Shown piece by piece: positions 1-8,820 of a stretch of 64,000 bases of DNA (position 1 is the first letter of the stretch; the number at the start of each line of letters is the position of its first letter). A program made the translations under genes and the position numbers. Source of the DNA: Mycobacterium ahvazicum (lineage in GTDB: Bacteria; Actinomycetota; Actinomycetes; Mycobacteriales; Mycobacteriaceae); contig NZ_FXEG02000003.1 of assembly GCF_900176255.2 (NCBI RefSeq), forward strand, positions 496,001-560,000, read 5' to 3'. A model generated the notes under the pieces. That model was not told the origin of the DNA and ran no database searches. It saw nothing but the letters and a program-made list of their open reading frames with translations.

Positions 1-1941
1 ACGTTCTGTCTGCACTTCACCAACCTGCCGTACTTCCAGACGCTGGGCATCCCGTTGGCCATCGGCATGGTGGTCGTGGTCCTGGCCGCGTTGACACTCG
101 GGCCCGCGGTCATCACGGTGGCAACGCGCTTCGGTAAGACGCTCGAACCCAAGCGCACGCAGCGTATTCGGATGTGGCGCAAGATCGGCGCAGTTATCGT
201 GCGGTGGCCCGGGCCGATCCTGGTCATGACGATCGGCATCGCACTCGTCGGCCTGCTGACACTGCCCGGGTACCGCACCAACTACAACGACCGCAATTAT
301 CTGCCCGACGATCTGCCGGCCAACGAGGGATACGCCGCCGCCGATCGGCACTTTTCGCATGCACGCATGAATCCCGAAGTGCTGATGATCGAAAGCGACC
401 ACGATCTGCGCAACTCCGCGGACTTCTTGGTCATCGACAAGATCGCCAAGACGATCTTCCGGGTGCCGGGAATCGGTCGCGTGCAGGCCATCACCAGGCC
501 CGAGGGCACGCCGATCGAGCACACCTCGATCCCGTTCCAGATGAGCATGCAGGGCGTCACCCAGCAGATGAATCAGAAGTACCAAGAAGACCAGATGGCC
601 GACATGCTCAAGCAGGCCGACATGATGCAGACGACGATCGACAGCATGACCAAGATGCAGAGCATCACCGTGCAGATGTCCAACGATATGCATCAGATGG
701 TCAAGAAGATGCACGACATGACGATCGACATCAACGAATTACGTAACCACATGGCCGATTTCGAGGACTTCTTCCGGCCGATCCGCAGTTACCTCTACTG
801 GGAAAAGCACTGCTTCGACATCCCGGTGTGCTGGTCACTGCGCTCGGTCTTCGACGGCCTCGACGGCATTGACACGATGACCGATGACATCGAGAGCCTG
901 CTTCCGATCATGGACCATCTCGACACCCTGATGCCTCAGATGGTGGCGCTGATGCCGTCGATGATCGAGAACATGAAGGCCATGAAAACGACGATGCTGA
1001 CCATGTATTCGACCCAGAAGGGTCTGCAGGATCAGCAGAACGAGGCCCAGAAGAACGGCAACGCGATGGGCAAGGCGTTCGACGCGTCCAAGAATGACGA
1101 CTCGTTCTATCTGCCGCCGGAGATCTTCAACAACAACGAGTTCAAGAAAGGCATGAAGAACTTCATCTCCCCCGATGGCCACGCCGTGCGTTTCATCATC
1201 AGTCACGACGGCGATCCGATGTCGGCGGAAGGCATCGCGCATATCGCGGCGATCAAGAAGGCCGCCTACGAAGCGCTCAAGGGCACACCACTGGAGGGCT
1301 CCAAGATCTATCTCGGAGGCACCGCGGCAATTTACAAGGACCTCAGTGACGGCAACACCTATGACTTGCTGATCGCCGGAATAGCCTCACTCTGCTTGAT
1401 TTTCATCATCATGCTGATCATCACCCGAGGTGTGGTGGCCTCGGCGGTCATCGTCGGAACCGTCCTGCTTTCACTGGGCGCGTCGTTCGGACTGTCGGTG
1501 CTGATCTGGCAACACATCATCGGCATCGAGCTGCACTGGATGGTGTTGGCGATGTCGGTCATCATCCTGCTTGCCGTGGGCGCCGACTACAACTTGCTGC
1601 TGGTGGCGCGGTTCAAAGAAGAGATTCACGCCGGCCTGAACACCGGAATCATCCGGTCGATGGGCGGCACCGGTTCCGTCGTCACCTCGGCGGGGCTCGT
1701 CTTCGCCTTCACCATGATGACCATGGCGGTCAGCGAGCTGACCGTCATCGGACAGGTGGGTACTACGATCGGCCTGGGCTTGCTCTTCGACACGCTGATC
1801 GTGCGGTCGCTGATGACGCCGTCCATCGCGGCGCTGTTGGGCAAGTGGTTCTGGTGGCCGCAACGGGTGCGACAACGCCCGGTGCCATCGCCATGGCCGA
1901 AGCCGGCCACCGAACCCGAATCGGTAACCGCCGCTACGTAA
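1..1941 (+). CDS. MmpL-family RND transporter, C-terminal part (5' end outside window)
   Basis: The frame is open from base 1, so the gene begins upstream; about 646 residues remain of a family that is usually about 950 long. The visible part starts in a membrane segment and continues through a second N-terminal-type helix (near bases 200-270). A long methionine- and glutamine-rich periplasmic region (about 520-1100) follows, then a C-terminal bundle of five hydrophobic helices. The helix near 1560-1610 carries the GADYN motif, whose Asp-Tyr pair relays protons in MmpL proteins. MmpL proteins export lipids or siderophores across the inner membrane; the substrate cannot be told from sequence. 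The stop overlaps the convergent fabG3 stop by 8 bases. Family call is secure. Confidence 0.93.
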   Translation, partial: TFCLHFTNLPYFQTLGIPLAIGMVVVVLAALTLGPAVITVATRFGKTLEPKRTQRIRMWRKIGAVIVRWPGPILVMTIGIALVGLLTLPGYRTNYNDRNYLPDDLPANEGYAAADRHFSHARMNPEVLMIESDHDLRNSADFLVIDKIAKTIFRVPGIGRVQAITRPEGTPIEHTSIPFQMSMQGVTQQMNQKYQEDQMADMLKQADMMQTTIDSMTKMQSITVQMSNDMHQMVKKMHDMTIDINELRNHMADFEDFFRPIRSYLYWEKHCFDIPVCWSLRSVFDGLDGIDTMTDDIESLLPIMDHLDTLMPQMVALMPSMIENMKAMKTTMLTMYSTQKGLQDQQNEAQKNGNAMGKAFDASKNDDSFYLPPEIFNNNEFKKGMKNFISPDGHAVRFIISHDGDPMSAEGIAHIAAIKKAAYEALKGTPLEGSKIYLGGTAAIYKDLSDGNTYDLLIAGIASLCLIFIIMLIITRGVVASAVIVGTVLLSLGASFGLSVLIWQHIIGIELHWMVLAMSVIILLAVGADYNLLLVARFKEEIHAGLNTGIIRSMGGTGSVVTSAGLVFAFTMMTMAVSELTVIGQVGTTIGLGLLFDTLIVRSLMTPSIAALLGKWFWWPQRVRQRPVPSPWPKPATEPESVTAAT

Positions 1942-2716
1942 CCCACTCGGGCTGCGCGTCCGTCTGGACGGCGGAGAAGTCTTTGTGCCCCAGGCCGGCG
2001 GTGGTGCCGCCGTCGACCACGAACTCCGAACCCGTGGAATAGCTGGACTCGTCGCTGGCCAGATAGACCACCAGGCTGGAGACCTCCTTAGGATCGGCAG
2101 CCCGGCCGAGCGCGGTCTGGAAGATGTCGTCAGGAACCCACTCGGTCATCGGGGTCTTGATCAGGCCGGGATGGATCGAGTTCACCCGGATTCCGCTGGG
2201 CCCGAGCTCCAGCGCCGCCGACTTGGTCAGCCCCCGGACAGCGAATTTCGTTGCCGTGTAACCATGGCAGGCGATCGTGCCGGCGATACCTTCGATCGAA
2301 GAGATGTTGATGATCGAGCCTCGTCCGGCTTCCTTCATCGGTTTCACCACGGCGCGGATGCCGAGAAACACACCGGTCAAATTGATGTCGAGGATCCGCT
2401 GCCATTCCGTGAGCGCGTAGTCCTCGAAGGTGCCGATGTTGATGATGCCGGCGTTGTTCACCAGCACGTCGATGCTGCCGAACTCGTGCAGCGCGGTGGC
2501 CACCGCGGCATCCCAGTCGTCGGGCTTCGTCACATCGAGGTGCAGGTAGCGAGCCGAGTCGCCCACCTCGGCCGCCACTGCCTTGCCTTCGTCGTCGAGG
2601 ATGTCGCCGAACACGACCTTGGCTCCCTCGTCCACCAGCATCCGCACATGCGAGGCACCCATCCCCCGGGCACCCCCACTAATCAGCGCCACCTTGCCCG
2701 CCAACCGTTCTGCCAC
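1934..2716 (-). CDS. fabG3: FabG3-like short-chain dehydrogenase (Rv2002 orthologue)
   Basis: This 260-residue classical SDR closely resembles M. tuberculosis FabG3 (Rv2002), an NADH-dependent 20-beta-hydroxysteroid dehydrogenase. The Rossmann motif GGARGMG lies near residues 14-20, NNAG near 88, and the catalytic Ser and YTATK (Tyr-x-x-x-Lys) near 140-157. The start is GTG, preceded by AGGAG. It is monocistronic on the minus strand and converges on the MmpL gene. Its position next to the Rv2004c-Rv2007c-like block mirrors M. tuberculosis gene order, which supports orthology. Physiological substrate is uncertain. Confidence 0.93.
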   Translation of the reverse strand: MAERLAGKVALISGGARGMGASHVRMLVDEGAKVVFGDILDDEGKAVAAEVGDSARYLHLDVTKPDDWDAAVATALHEFGSIDVLVNNAGIINIGTFEDYALTEWQRILDINLTGVFLGIRAVVKPMKEAGRGSIINISSIEGIAGTIACHGYTATKFAVRGLTKSAALELGPSGIRVNSIHPGLIKTPMTEWVPDDIFQTALGRAADPKEVSSLVVYLASDESSYSTGSEFVVDGGTTAGLGHKDFSAVQTDAQPEWVT

Positions 2717-3104
2717 CGTGTTCTCCTGTCATGTGGTGCGTCATCCGGGTCCGAATAGGCTGCAGCCGAGGCACGCTACTCTGGACCAGTCGTCACCATA
2801 CATATATGTGTGCGTGTATGACGGCGATACTCGTCAATCGCCACGCTCGCCCGGGACTGGAATGAGGGATGGCGGCGCATCGATTCGCTACGTTCGCGCG
2901 CAAGCTGTTGAGCGGAGATCCAAGCCGGGTGTGACTCGAGGACAATTACTTTCGCCCCTGCAACGCGAGCCATCATTGGCTACTCCTCTACCGGCGAAAA
3001 TGGCCCAAGGCCATGCTCATGACTCTGATCTCAGCAATTCACGAGACCCCCTGAAAAGGGCCCGAAGTCGCTAGCGCGGAGGACTTTCGTCAGCTGCACC
3101 GTGA
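2717..3104. other. Intergenic region between fabG3 and the tgs operon
   Basis: No convincing gene was found in these 388 bases; the short open frames are not mycobacterial in character. The fabG3 promoter must lie here. An unusually AT-rich patch with a 10-base perfect palindrome sits about 90 bases before fabG3. Near 3049-3070 a GGG/CCC-rich element vaguely resembles a DosR box but lies downstream of the tgs stop. It could equally be a small hairpin that ends the tgs operon. Confidence 0.5.
2800..2809. promoter_or_regulatory. AT-rich palindrome upstream of fabG3, possible operator
   Basis: ACATATATGT is a perfect 10-base inverted repeat inside an AT-rich patch in an otherwise GC-rich region, 84-93 bases before the fabG3 GTG. 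Such palindromes are typical of TetR/GntR operators or of a -10 region. The regulator is unknown. Confidence 0.3.
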
Positions 3105-4490
3105 TCAGGAGCGCGCGCTGCCTCGATGCGTGCCGCTGGCCTCGACGAGGTGCGCGACCCCATCCTCGATTCCCGCGGCCAGTGCGTCGATGTCGGGCGC
3201 AGTGTCGTAGTCGGCGGTGATGCCGAAGATGAACTGGTCGGCGTAACTGAGCATCGCGACGGCGGTACGCACATTGAGCGCGATCGGCGGGATCGGAAGG
3301 ATCTCCAGCACCCGCCGGCCCATCAGTTTCTGCCCGTACCGGGGACCGGGAACGTTGGTCGCCACCGCGACCACTGCCTTCTGGGGCAGTCGGGACAGCA
3401 AACGGATGGCCCATGCCGTGAACGCGAATGGGACATTCTTGGCCGCCGCGGTCAGCGCCGTGCCTCCTTCGCGTTGACCGCTCGCCTTGGCCCGCGTGAG
3501 CCGACTGTGCACCAGTTGCAGCTGCTTCAGCGGGTCCGCCTCGTCGACGGGTAACAACGGCAGCATTGCCGAGACCTGATTGTCGGCCATATTGAAGTGG
3601 TTCGTCGCGCGGACCGAAACCGGAACGAGTGTGCGCAGCGAGTTGTGGCCGGGCCGCTCCCCGCGCTCCAGCAAGATCTTGCGGTAACTGTCGGTGATCG
3701 CCGCCAGCGCTACGTCGTTGAGCGTCACGCCGAATGCCCGAGCAACCTTCTGCAGGTCAGCCAACCGAACCCGGGCCACACTGTAGCGGCGCAACGACTT
3801 AACCGGTCCGTTCAGCGACGAATCGGGCGCCGCGCTGAGCACACCGGCAGTCAGCTCGGCCGCACCCATCACCATGTGCTCGAGCGCGGCCGCCGCGGCA
3901 AACGCGCTTCGCCCTATCCCGCCGACCCAGTTCGCCGGGTTCAAACTGATCTTCGGAAAGTCCAACCCATGACGGACCGGCTCCTTGGCCGCACGAATGG
4001 CGGTCGCAAAGCTGTCGCCGCCGCCGCTATCGCTGAACTTTGCCAGGATCTGCGTCGTCGCGATCCCATCCGCCATGCAGTGATGGACCTTGGTCAGCAC
4101 GGCCCACCGGTCCTCGCTCAGCCCCTCGAAAATCCAGCACTCCCAGAGTGGGCGCTCACGATCGAGCCGTCGCTCCATCACCGACGCGACCATCTCGAAT
4201 AACGCGGCATCGTCGCCCGGGTGCGGCAGCGCGAGACGATGCAGGTGCCGTGAGACGTCGAAGTGCGGGTCGTCGGCCCATTCGGGTGAGCCAAGATCTA
4301 GCGGATGCGTCCGCAGGACCTGCCTGCAGCGCGGAATCTGCGGTGCCCGTTCGGCAAAGGTCGAAACGAACTCCTCGTAACTCGGAGCGGGGCCTTCGAT
4401 GATCGAGACGCTGCCGATCGCCAGACTCACGTGCGGATCGGAGTCTTCGACCTCGAGGAAGGTGGCATCGAAAGCGCTCAAATGCTCCAC
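3105..4490 (-). CDS. Wax ester synthase / diacylglycerol acyltransferase (WS/DGAT, Tgs family)
   Basis: This 461-residue WS/DGAT enzyme would esterify diacylglycerol or a fatty alcohol with acyl-CoA, giving the storage lipid typical of dormant mycobacteria. The catalytic HHxxxDG is seen as HHCMADG near residue 137. The N-terminal signature (HLSAFDATFL) and the late NVPGP motif are also typical. The start is GTG and overlaps the stop of the upstream KAS III-like gene by 13 bases, so the two are translationally coupled. It is the last gene of the operon starting at the stress protein at 11295, which is preceded by a strong DosR box; M. tuberculosis tgs1 is also DosR-controlled. Family is certain; acceptor is not. 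Confidence 0.93.
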   Translation of the reverse strand: MEHLSAFDATFLEVEDSDPHVSLAIGSVSIIEGPAPSYEEFVSTFAERAPQIPRCRQVLRTHPLDLGSPEWADDPHFDVSRHLHRLALPHPGDDAALFEMVASVMERRLDRERPLWECWIFEGLSEDRWAVLTKVHHCMADGIATTQILAKFSDSGGGDSFATAIRAAKEPVRHGLDFPKISLNPANWVGGIGRSAFAAAAALEHMVMGAAELTAGVLSAAPDSSLNGPVKSLRRYSVARVRLADLQKVARAFGVTLNDVALAAITDSYRKILLERGERPGHNSLRTLVPVSVRATNHFNMADNQVSAMLPLLPVDEADPLKQLQLVHSRLTRAKASGQREGGTALTAAAKNVPFAFTAWAIRLLSRLPQKAVVAVATNVPGPRYGQKLMGRRVLEILPIPPIALNVRTAVAMLSYADQFIFGITADYDTAPDIDALAAGIEDGVAHLVEASGTHRGSARS

Positions 4491-5392
4491 TGCGACACAG
4501 TCCCTTCTGGCGGCGGCTGACGGTAGACCGCGGCACCGGCCGTGATCCCGGCACCGGCGGCAACGAACAGCACCTGTGCGCCGCCAGGCAGTCGGTCAAC
4601 CTGTCGCTCGAATGCTGCCGCCAGCGCGGCGGTATGCATCCGTTGGTCGTCGGCGATGCTGATCCTGTCGACCGGCAGCCCAAACCGGTTGCTCAGCGCG
4701 GTGCGGTATTCCTGCCGCGCGGGTGCGGCGACGATCACGTCGATGTCGGAAAGCCGGACGGACTGCGCGGCCAGGCAGGCGTGCACCGCCGCTGCGGCAA
4801 CCGCAGCGAATCGCTCATCGAGCGCGGCGGACTGGCTGAATCGAAGAACATTACGCGCGTCAGCGAATCCTACTGTCGCAGAGAATATTTCGTCTTCATA
4901 TGGTGCGCCGCTGTCGTTAACCCAGGACACGTTGCTCAGACCATAGCTGTCGTCAGTCCATCCGCAGAGCAACGCGGCACCGGCGGCCGAGAATGGAAAG
5001 TGTTCGCTCATGCCATGGCCCGGATCGGCGTCGCTGGCCACGATAAGGGCGCGCCGAATGCTGTGCGTTCGCAGGAATCCGTCGACGATCTGCAGCGCCG
5101 TCAGCACCCCGCAGGCACCGTTGGCGATGTCGAAGGAAAAAGTGCCGTGCGCATCACCGTGCGGGTCCTCGGGGTTGGCGCCGATGTCGTCCTGAATCAG
5201 CGCAGCCAGCGCGGGCTCCCCCAGATTGCGGTCACGGTAAATACCGGCATTGACCACGAGATCCAATTCACTTGGCTCGCAACCAGCGTGCAGCAGGCAA
5301 TCCTCGGCGGCACTGACCGCGAGGCGCAGCGCGCTGTGCCGGTCACGCCACCGTGCCTGGGAGATATCGACTTGTTCAATGACGGTGCCCAT
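4478..5392 (-). CDS. KAS III-like protein with degenerate active site, partner of the next gene
   Basis: This 304-residue protein has the thiolase fold of 3-oxoacyl-ACP synthase III and keeps the nucleophile Cys94 (NGACG). The two other catalytic positions are lost. The segment where His is expected reads VAAPARQEY near 221-229, and the usual GN..S motif reads DDQRMHTA near 248-255. It is also about 25-30 residues shorter than FabH at the N-terminus. The start overlaps the stop of the upstream intact KAS III by 17 bases, which suggests an obligate heterodimer. It may act as a structural or chain-length subunit, or transfer an acyl group without decarboxylative condensation. The role is inferred. 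Confidence 0.8.
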   Translation of the reverse strand: MGTVIEQVDISQARWRDRHSALRLAVSAAEDCLLHAGCEPSELDLVVNAGIYRDRNLGEPALAALIQDDIGANPEDPHGDAHGTFSFDIANGACGVLTALQIVDGFLRTHSIRRALIVASDADPGHGMSEHFPFSAAGAALLCGWTDDSYGLSNVSWVNDSGAPYEDEIFSATVGFADARNVLRFSQSAALDERFAAVAAAAVHACLAAQSVRLSDIDVIVAAPARQEYRTALSNRFGLPVDRISIADDQRMHTAALAAAFERQVDRLPGGAQVLFVAAGAGITAGAAVYRQPPPEGTVSQWSI

Positions 5393-6479
5393 AACGGCTC
5401 ACCAAATCCTCATCCAGGGTCAGTAAGACCACACCGATCTCGAGTCCCGAAGCCAGGGCAAGCAGCGCGACCCTTTCTCCGGCCTCGATGCGTCCCGCTT
5501 CGAGTTCCTCGACGAGGGCCACCGTGTGAGTCGTCGAGGCCGTGTTGCCATACCGGTCGACGGTGATCACGGCGTCGTGCCGGGGACTGTCGCCGAACGC
5601 CTCCGACATTCGGGCCATTCCTTTGCGAATAGCGCGCGCCGAAGTCTGGTGGGTGATCACATGGTCGATGTCGTGAATCGAAATACCGACGGTGTCGAGC
5701 ACTTCATGCAGTAACAGCGGAGTGTTGGCGATCGCGGCCTTCTGAATCGCGCGGGAATTGGTGAACATCCGCGCACCCGGATCATGGCCTTTTGGATAGG
5801 CCAGGCAGAGCCTACTGTAATCGGCGACGGTAGTGAATCCGGCCAGGCTGATACCGGCTGAGCCGGCGGGCGCGCGCTCCAACAGCAGCGCCGCGCCGGC
5901 ATCCCCGAGAGTCAGGCACGCAAGCTCTTTGCTCATGATGTTGCGAATGTGCCGGGCTGCGTTGTGGCCGAGTTGGGAGATGTACTCGCCGCTGACCACG
6001 AGCCCACGCTCGACAATGCCCTGCCGGATCCAGTTGTTCAAAATCGTTACCCCGGTGAGCATTCCGGCGCACGCATTCGACACATCGAACGTCATTGCCT
6101 GCGGTGCCCCGATCCCACGAGCGATCGCACCGCTCATCGACGGCTCGAGCCATTGGGTCAGGCCGCCCCGGAGTTTCGTGATGCTACAGCTGATAACCAC
6201 GTCAAGGGATGCCGGATCCTGTTGCGCGGTGGCGAGGCAATTCAGTGCCGCCGAGGTGGCCAGGGTGTAGGAATCCTCGTCCCCCACCGAAACGCGCCGT
6301 TCGTGAATTCCGGTCAATCGTTCCAGATCGATGTGGGTACGGTGGCGCGTGGTCGCCATCAGTTCGTCTGTGGTCAGGTGGGTTTCGGGCAGATGGCGGC
6401 CGGCAGCCGCCAGCCGGGCGACGAACGGTGCCGGAGGCCCGTCGCCGGATGCCTCCATCACCAACCAATGCCGAGCCAT
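5376..6479 (-). CDS. 3-oxoacyl-ACP synthase III (KAS III / FabH-like), intact catalytic triad
   Basis: This 367-residue KAS III-type condensing enzyme has a complete Cys-His-Asn triad: Cys137 (SNACAG), His277 (THQTS) and Asn312 (YGNTAS). KAS III enzymes condense an acyl-CoA primer with malonyl-ACP. It is not the housekeeping FabH by context, because it sits in an operon with phosphoenolpyruvate synthase, a second degenerate KAS III and a WS/DGAT. An N-terminal extension of about 15-20 residues precedes the usual FabH start. It probably pairs with the next gene, with which it overlaps. Product unknown; a specialised beta-keto or long-chain lipid is possible. Confidence 0.85.
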   Translation of the reverse strand: MARHWLVMEASGDGPPAPFVARLAAAGRHLPETHLTTDELMATTRHRTHIDLERLTGIHERRVSVGDEDSYTLATSAALNCLATAQQDPASLDVVISCSITKLRGGLTQWLEPSMSGAIARGIGAPQAMTFDVSNACAGMLTGVTILNNWIRQGIVERGLVVSGEYISQLGHNAARHIRNIMSKELACLTLGDAGAALLLERAPAGSAGISLAGFTTVADYSRLCLAYPKGHDPGARMFTNSRAIQKAAIANTPLLLHEVLDTVGISIHDIDHVITHQTSARAIRKGMARMSEAFGDSPRHDAVITVDRYGNTASTTHTVALVEELEAGRIEAGERVALLALASGLEIGVVLLTLDEDLVSRYGHRH

Positions 6480-6512
6480 CAGCCTTACTCCTGCGGGTGA
6501 ATGGGTGCCCAG

Positions 6513-8804
6513 TTATTCACGGCCACGCGCTGATTCCAGCAGCAACCGCCGTTCCGCGGCGGCAACAATACGCCGAGTCGCGGAAACCGCGTCGGGGTTG
6601 ACCGACACTGACGTGATGCCCATGCGCACAAGATGCTCAGCGAAAGCGGGATTGGTCGATGGCGCCTGACCGCACAACGAGGAGGTGATTCCGTGCTTGC
6701 GAGCAATCGAAACGATGCGTCCGATCGCGTCGAGCACAGCGCCGTCGGATTCGTCGAACAGCTCGGCACAGATGTCGGAGTCCCGATCGACACCCAGAAT
6801 CAGTTGGGTCAGGTCGTTGCTACCAATCGATACACCGTCCACGCCCAGCCCGATGTACTCGGGAAGCCAATACATCACCGATGGCACCTCGGCCATCACC
6901 CAGCGATGCAAACCTCGTTGAGCACCCAGCGGGCTCACATCGATCAGGGATAGGCATGTTTCCAGTTCCCAGCGCGTCCGAACGAATGGAATCATCAAGT
7001 GCACGTTCGGGTTCCGTTCGCGCACCCTGGCCAAGGCCTGGAGCTCCAGGCCGAACAGGTCAGGTTCCTTAACGTATCGGTAGCACCCCCGGTACCCGAT
7101 CATCGGATTGTGCTCGACTGGCTCGTAGGCTTCACCACCACGCAAGCCGCGGAATTCGTTGCTACGGAAATCGGTGGCCCGGTAGACGACCGGCCGAGTC
7201 CCGAACGCGGCGGCTATCCGCCCGATGGAGGCAACCATCGCGTCCACGAGATCTGCCTGCTCGCCACGCGCGATGAGATCACGTGGATGTCTTCCCGAAA
7301 GTGCCTGAGTAAGTAGGAATTCCGCGCGAAGCAGTCCCACTCCATCGACGTCCTGGGCTGCAACCGCTTCCGCAGAGTCAGGCATCGCCAGGTTGACGTA
7401 AATTTTGGTGCCCGTCGTCTCGCTGCGTTCCGGCGCGCTGGCGGGTGGCTCGGCCGTCGTCGCCCGCACCTGCTGGCCCTGCCCTCCAGCACTGACATTT
7501 CCATGCCCGCCGTCGACCGTGACCGTCTGACCGTCGTGCAGAATGGTGGTCGCATTGCGGGCTCCCACCACGCACGGGACGCCGAGTTCGCGCGCCACGA
7601 TCGCCGCATGGCACGTCATACCGCCGGTTTCGGTCACCAGCGCGGTCGAGCGACGGATCGCCGGGAGCCAATCCGGGTTGGTCATCGGAGCCACCAGAAT
7701 CTCGTTGTCGAGCAACCGATTACCTTCGTCCGGCGTGTGCAGGACCCGCACCCGGCCGGACGCCGAGCCCGGTGCCGCGGGCAACCCGCGAACCAGGACG
7801 CCGTCTGTTCCCGGATCATCAGATGTGTGGGTTTGCAGGGTCGTAATCGGCCTTGCTTGCACCAGCCAGCTCTCGCCAGACGCGATCGCCCACTCAACAT
7901 CCTGGGGACACCCGTGGTGTGCTTCGACCGCAATGGCCAGCTCCGCGATACGCCGCAAGGACGCGTCGTCGAGCACCCGCGCCTGAGCCTGCTCGGGGTC
8001 CAAATCCACCACCACGTCGCGGCCGTCAGGGCCACGTTCGATCTTGAACGCCTGATAGCCGATCTTGACATCAAGCACTTCCAGCGTCTTCTTGTCGACG
8101 ACGTAGGTATCAGGCTGGACCTTTCCGGATACCACGACCTCGCCCAGTCCAAGAGCGGCTTCGATGACCAGATGGTCGCGCTCCCCGGTGCTGGGATCGC
8201 AGGTGAACGCGACCCCTGACCGCTCGGAGGCGATCATCTGCTGCACCACGACAGCCATTGCGGGCGTCGCGAGGAAGCCCCGGCTGGCTCGATAGGTGAT
8301 CACGCGAGGACTGAAAAGCGATGCCCAGCATGCCTTGACGGCGTCCACCAACATCGTTTCACCCGACACGTTCGTCAGTGTCTGATTCATTCCCGCGAAC
8401 GATGCGTCGCGGCCATCCTCCCCAGTGGCCGAAGATCGGACCGCCACAGTGCAGCTCGGCCCCAGTGCACGGTAGGAATCGAGCAATGGGCCGCGCACCT
8501 CCTCGCTGAGGCCGGCCTTGAGGACCAGATTCTGCATGCGCTGGCAGAGTTCGGACAGTCGCGAATTGTTGCTGACCTCTGCCAGCGCCTCGGCGTGCAA
8601 CGCCGCCAATTCCGCCTCGACTCCACCTGCCTGCATCGAAGTCAAGTAGCTGCTTCGCATCAAGACGAACCCCGGGGGAACTGGAAGCCCGGCAGCGACC
8701 AATTCGCCCATGTTCGCGCCTTTGCCGCCCGCCTCCTCCGAATCAGAGAGCCGCAGATCAGCGATATCTGAGACATATTGACTTGCAAGAATATTCGTCG
8801 ACAC
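6513..8804 (-). CDS. ppsA: Phosphoenolpyruvate synthase (pyruvate, water dikinase)
   Basis: This 763-residue enzyme converts pyruvate + ATP + H2O to phosphoenolpyruvate + AMP + Pi. The domain order is an N-terminal ATP-grasp/pyruvate-binding domain (about 15-320, with GGKGANMGEL and the RSSATGED loop), a phosphohistidine domain with His399 in GGMTCHA, and a C-terminal PEP-binding TIM barrel with SSLCGQAPS near residue 710. The length is close to the family norm. It lies 16 bases after the kinase gene and 33 bases before the KAS III gene, inside the same operon. In a DosR-linked operon it could feed gluconeogenesis from pyruvate during hypoxia. The proximity to lipid genes is unusual. Confidence 0.92.
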   Translation of the reverse strand: MSTNILASQYVSDIADLRLSDSEEAGGKGANMGELVAAGLPVPPGFVLMRSSYLTSMQAGGVEAELAALHAEALAEVSNNSRLSELCQRMQNLVLKAGLSEEVRGPLLDSYRALGPSCTVAVRSSATGEDGRDASFAGMNQTLTNVSGETMLVDAVKACWASLFSPRVITYRASRGFLATPAMAVVVQQMIASERSGVAFTCDPSTGERDHLVIEAALGLGEVVVSGKVQPDTYVVDKKTLEVLDVKIGYQAFKIERGPDGRDVVVDLDPEQAQARVLDDASLRRIAELAIAVEAHHGCPQDVEWAIASGESWLVQARPITTLQTHTSDDPGTDGVLVRGLPAAPGSASGRVRVLHTPDEGNRLLDNEILVAPMTNPDWLPAIRRSTALVTETGGMTCHAAIVARELGVPCVVGARNATTILHDGQTVTVDGGHGNVSAGGQGQQVRATTAEPPASAPERSETTGTKIYVNLAMPDSAEAVAAQDVDGVGLLRAEFLLTQALSGRHPRDLIARGEQADLVDAMVASIGRIAAAFGTRPVVYRATDFRSNEFRGLRGGEAYEPVEHNPMIGYRGCYRYVKEPDLFGLELQALARVRERNPNVHLMIPFVRTRWELETCLSLIDVSPLGAQRGLHRWVMAEVPSVMYWLPEYIGLGVDGVSIGSNDLTQLILGVDRDSDICAELFDESDGAVLDAIGRIVSIARKHGITSSLCGQAPSTNPAFAEHLVRMGITSVSVNPDAVSATRRIVAAAERRLLLESARGRE

Positions 8805-8820
8805 GATAACTCCTCATCAA

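Noticed and set aside
835..1242. Antisense open frame inside the MmpL gene
   Set aside because: Typical high-GC shadow frame with histidine/arginine-rich translation and no start context.
3049..3070. DosR-box-like element near the tgs stop
   Set aside because: Only the TTCGGG half fits, and it lies downstream of tgs and over 330 bases from fabG3; a small hairpin explains it as well.
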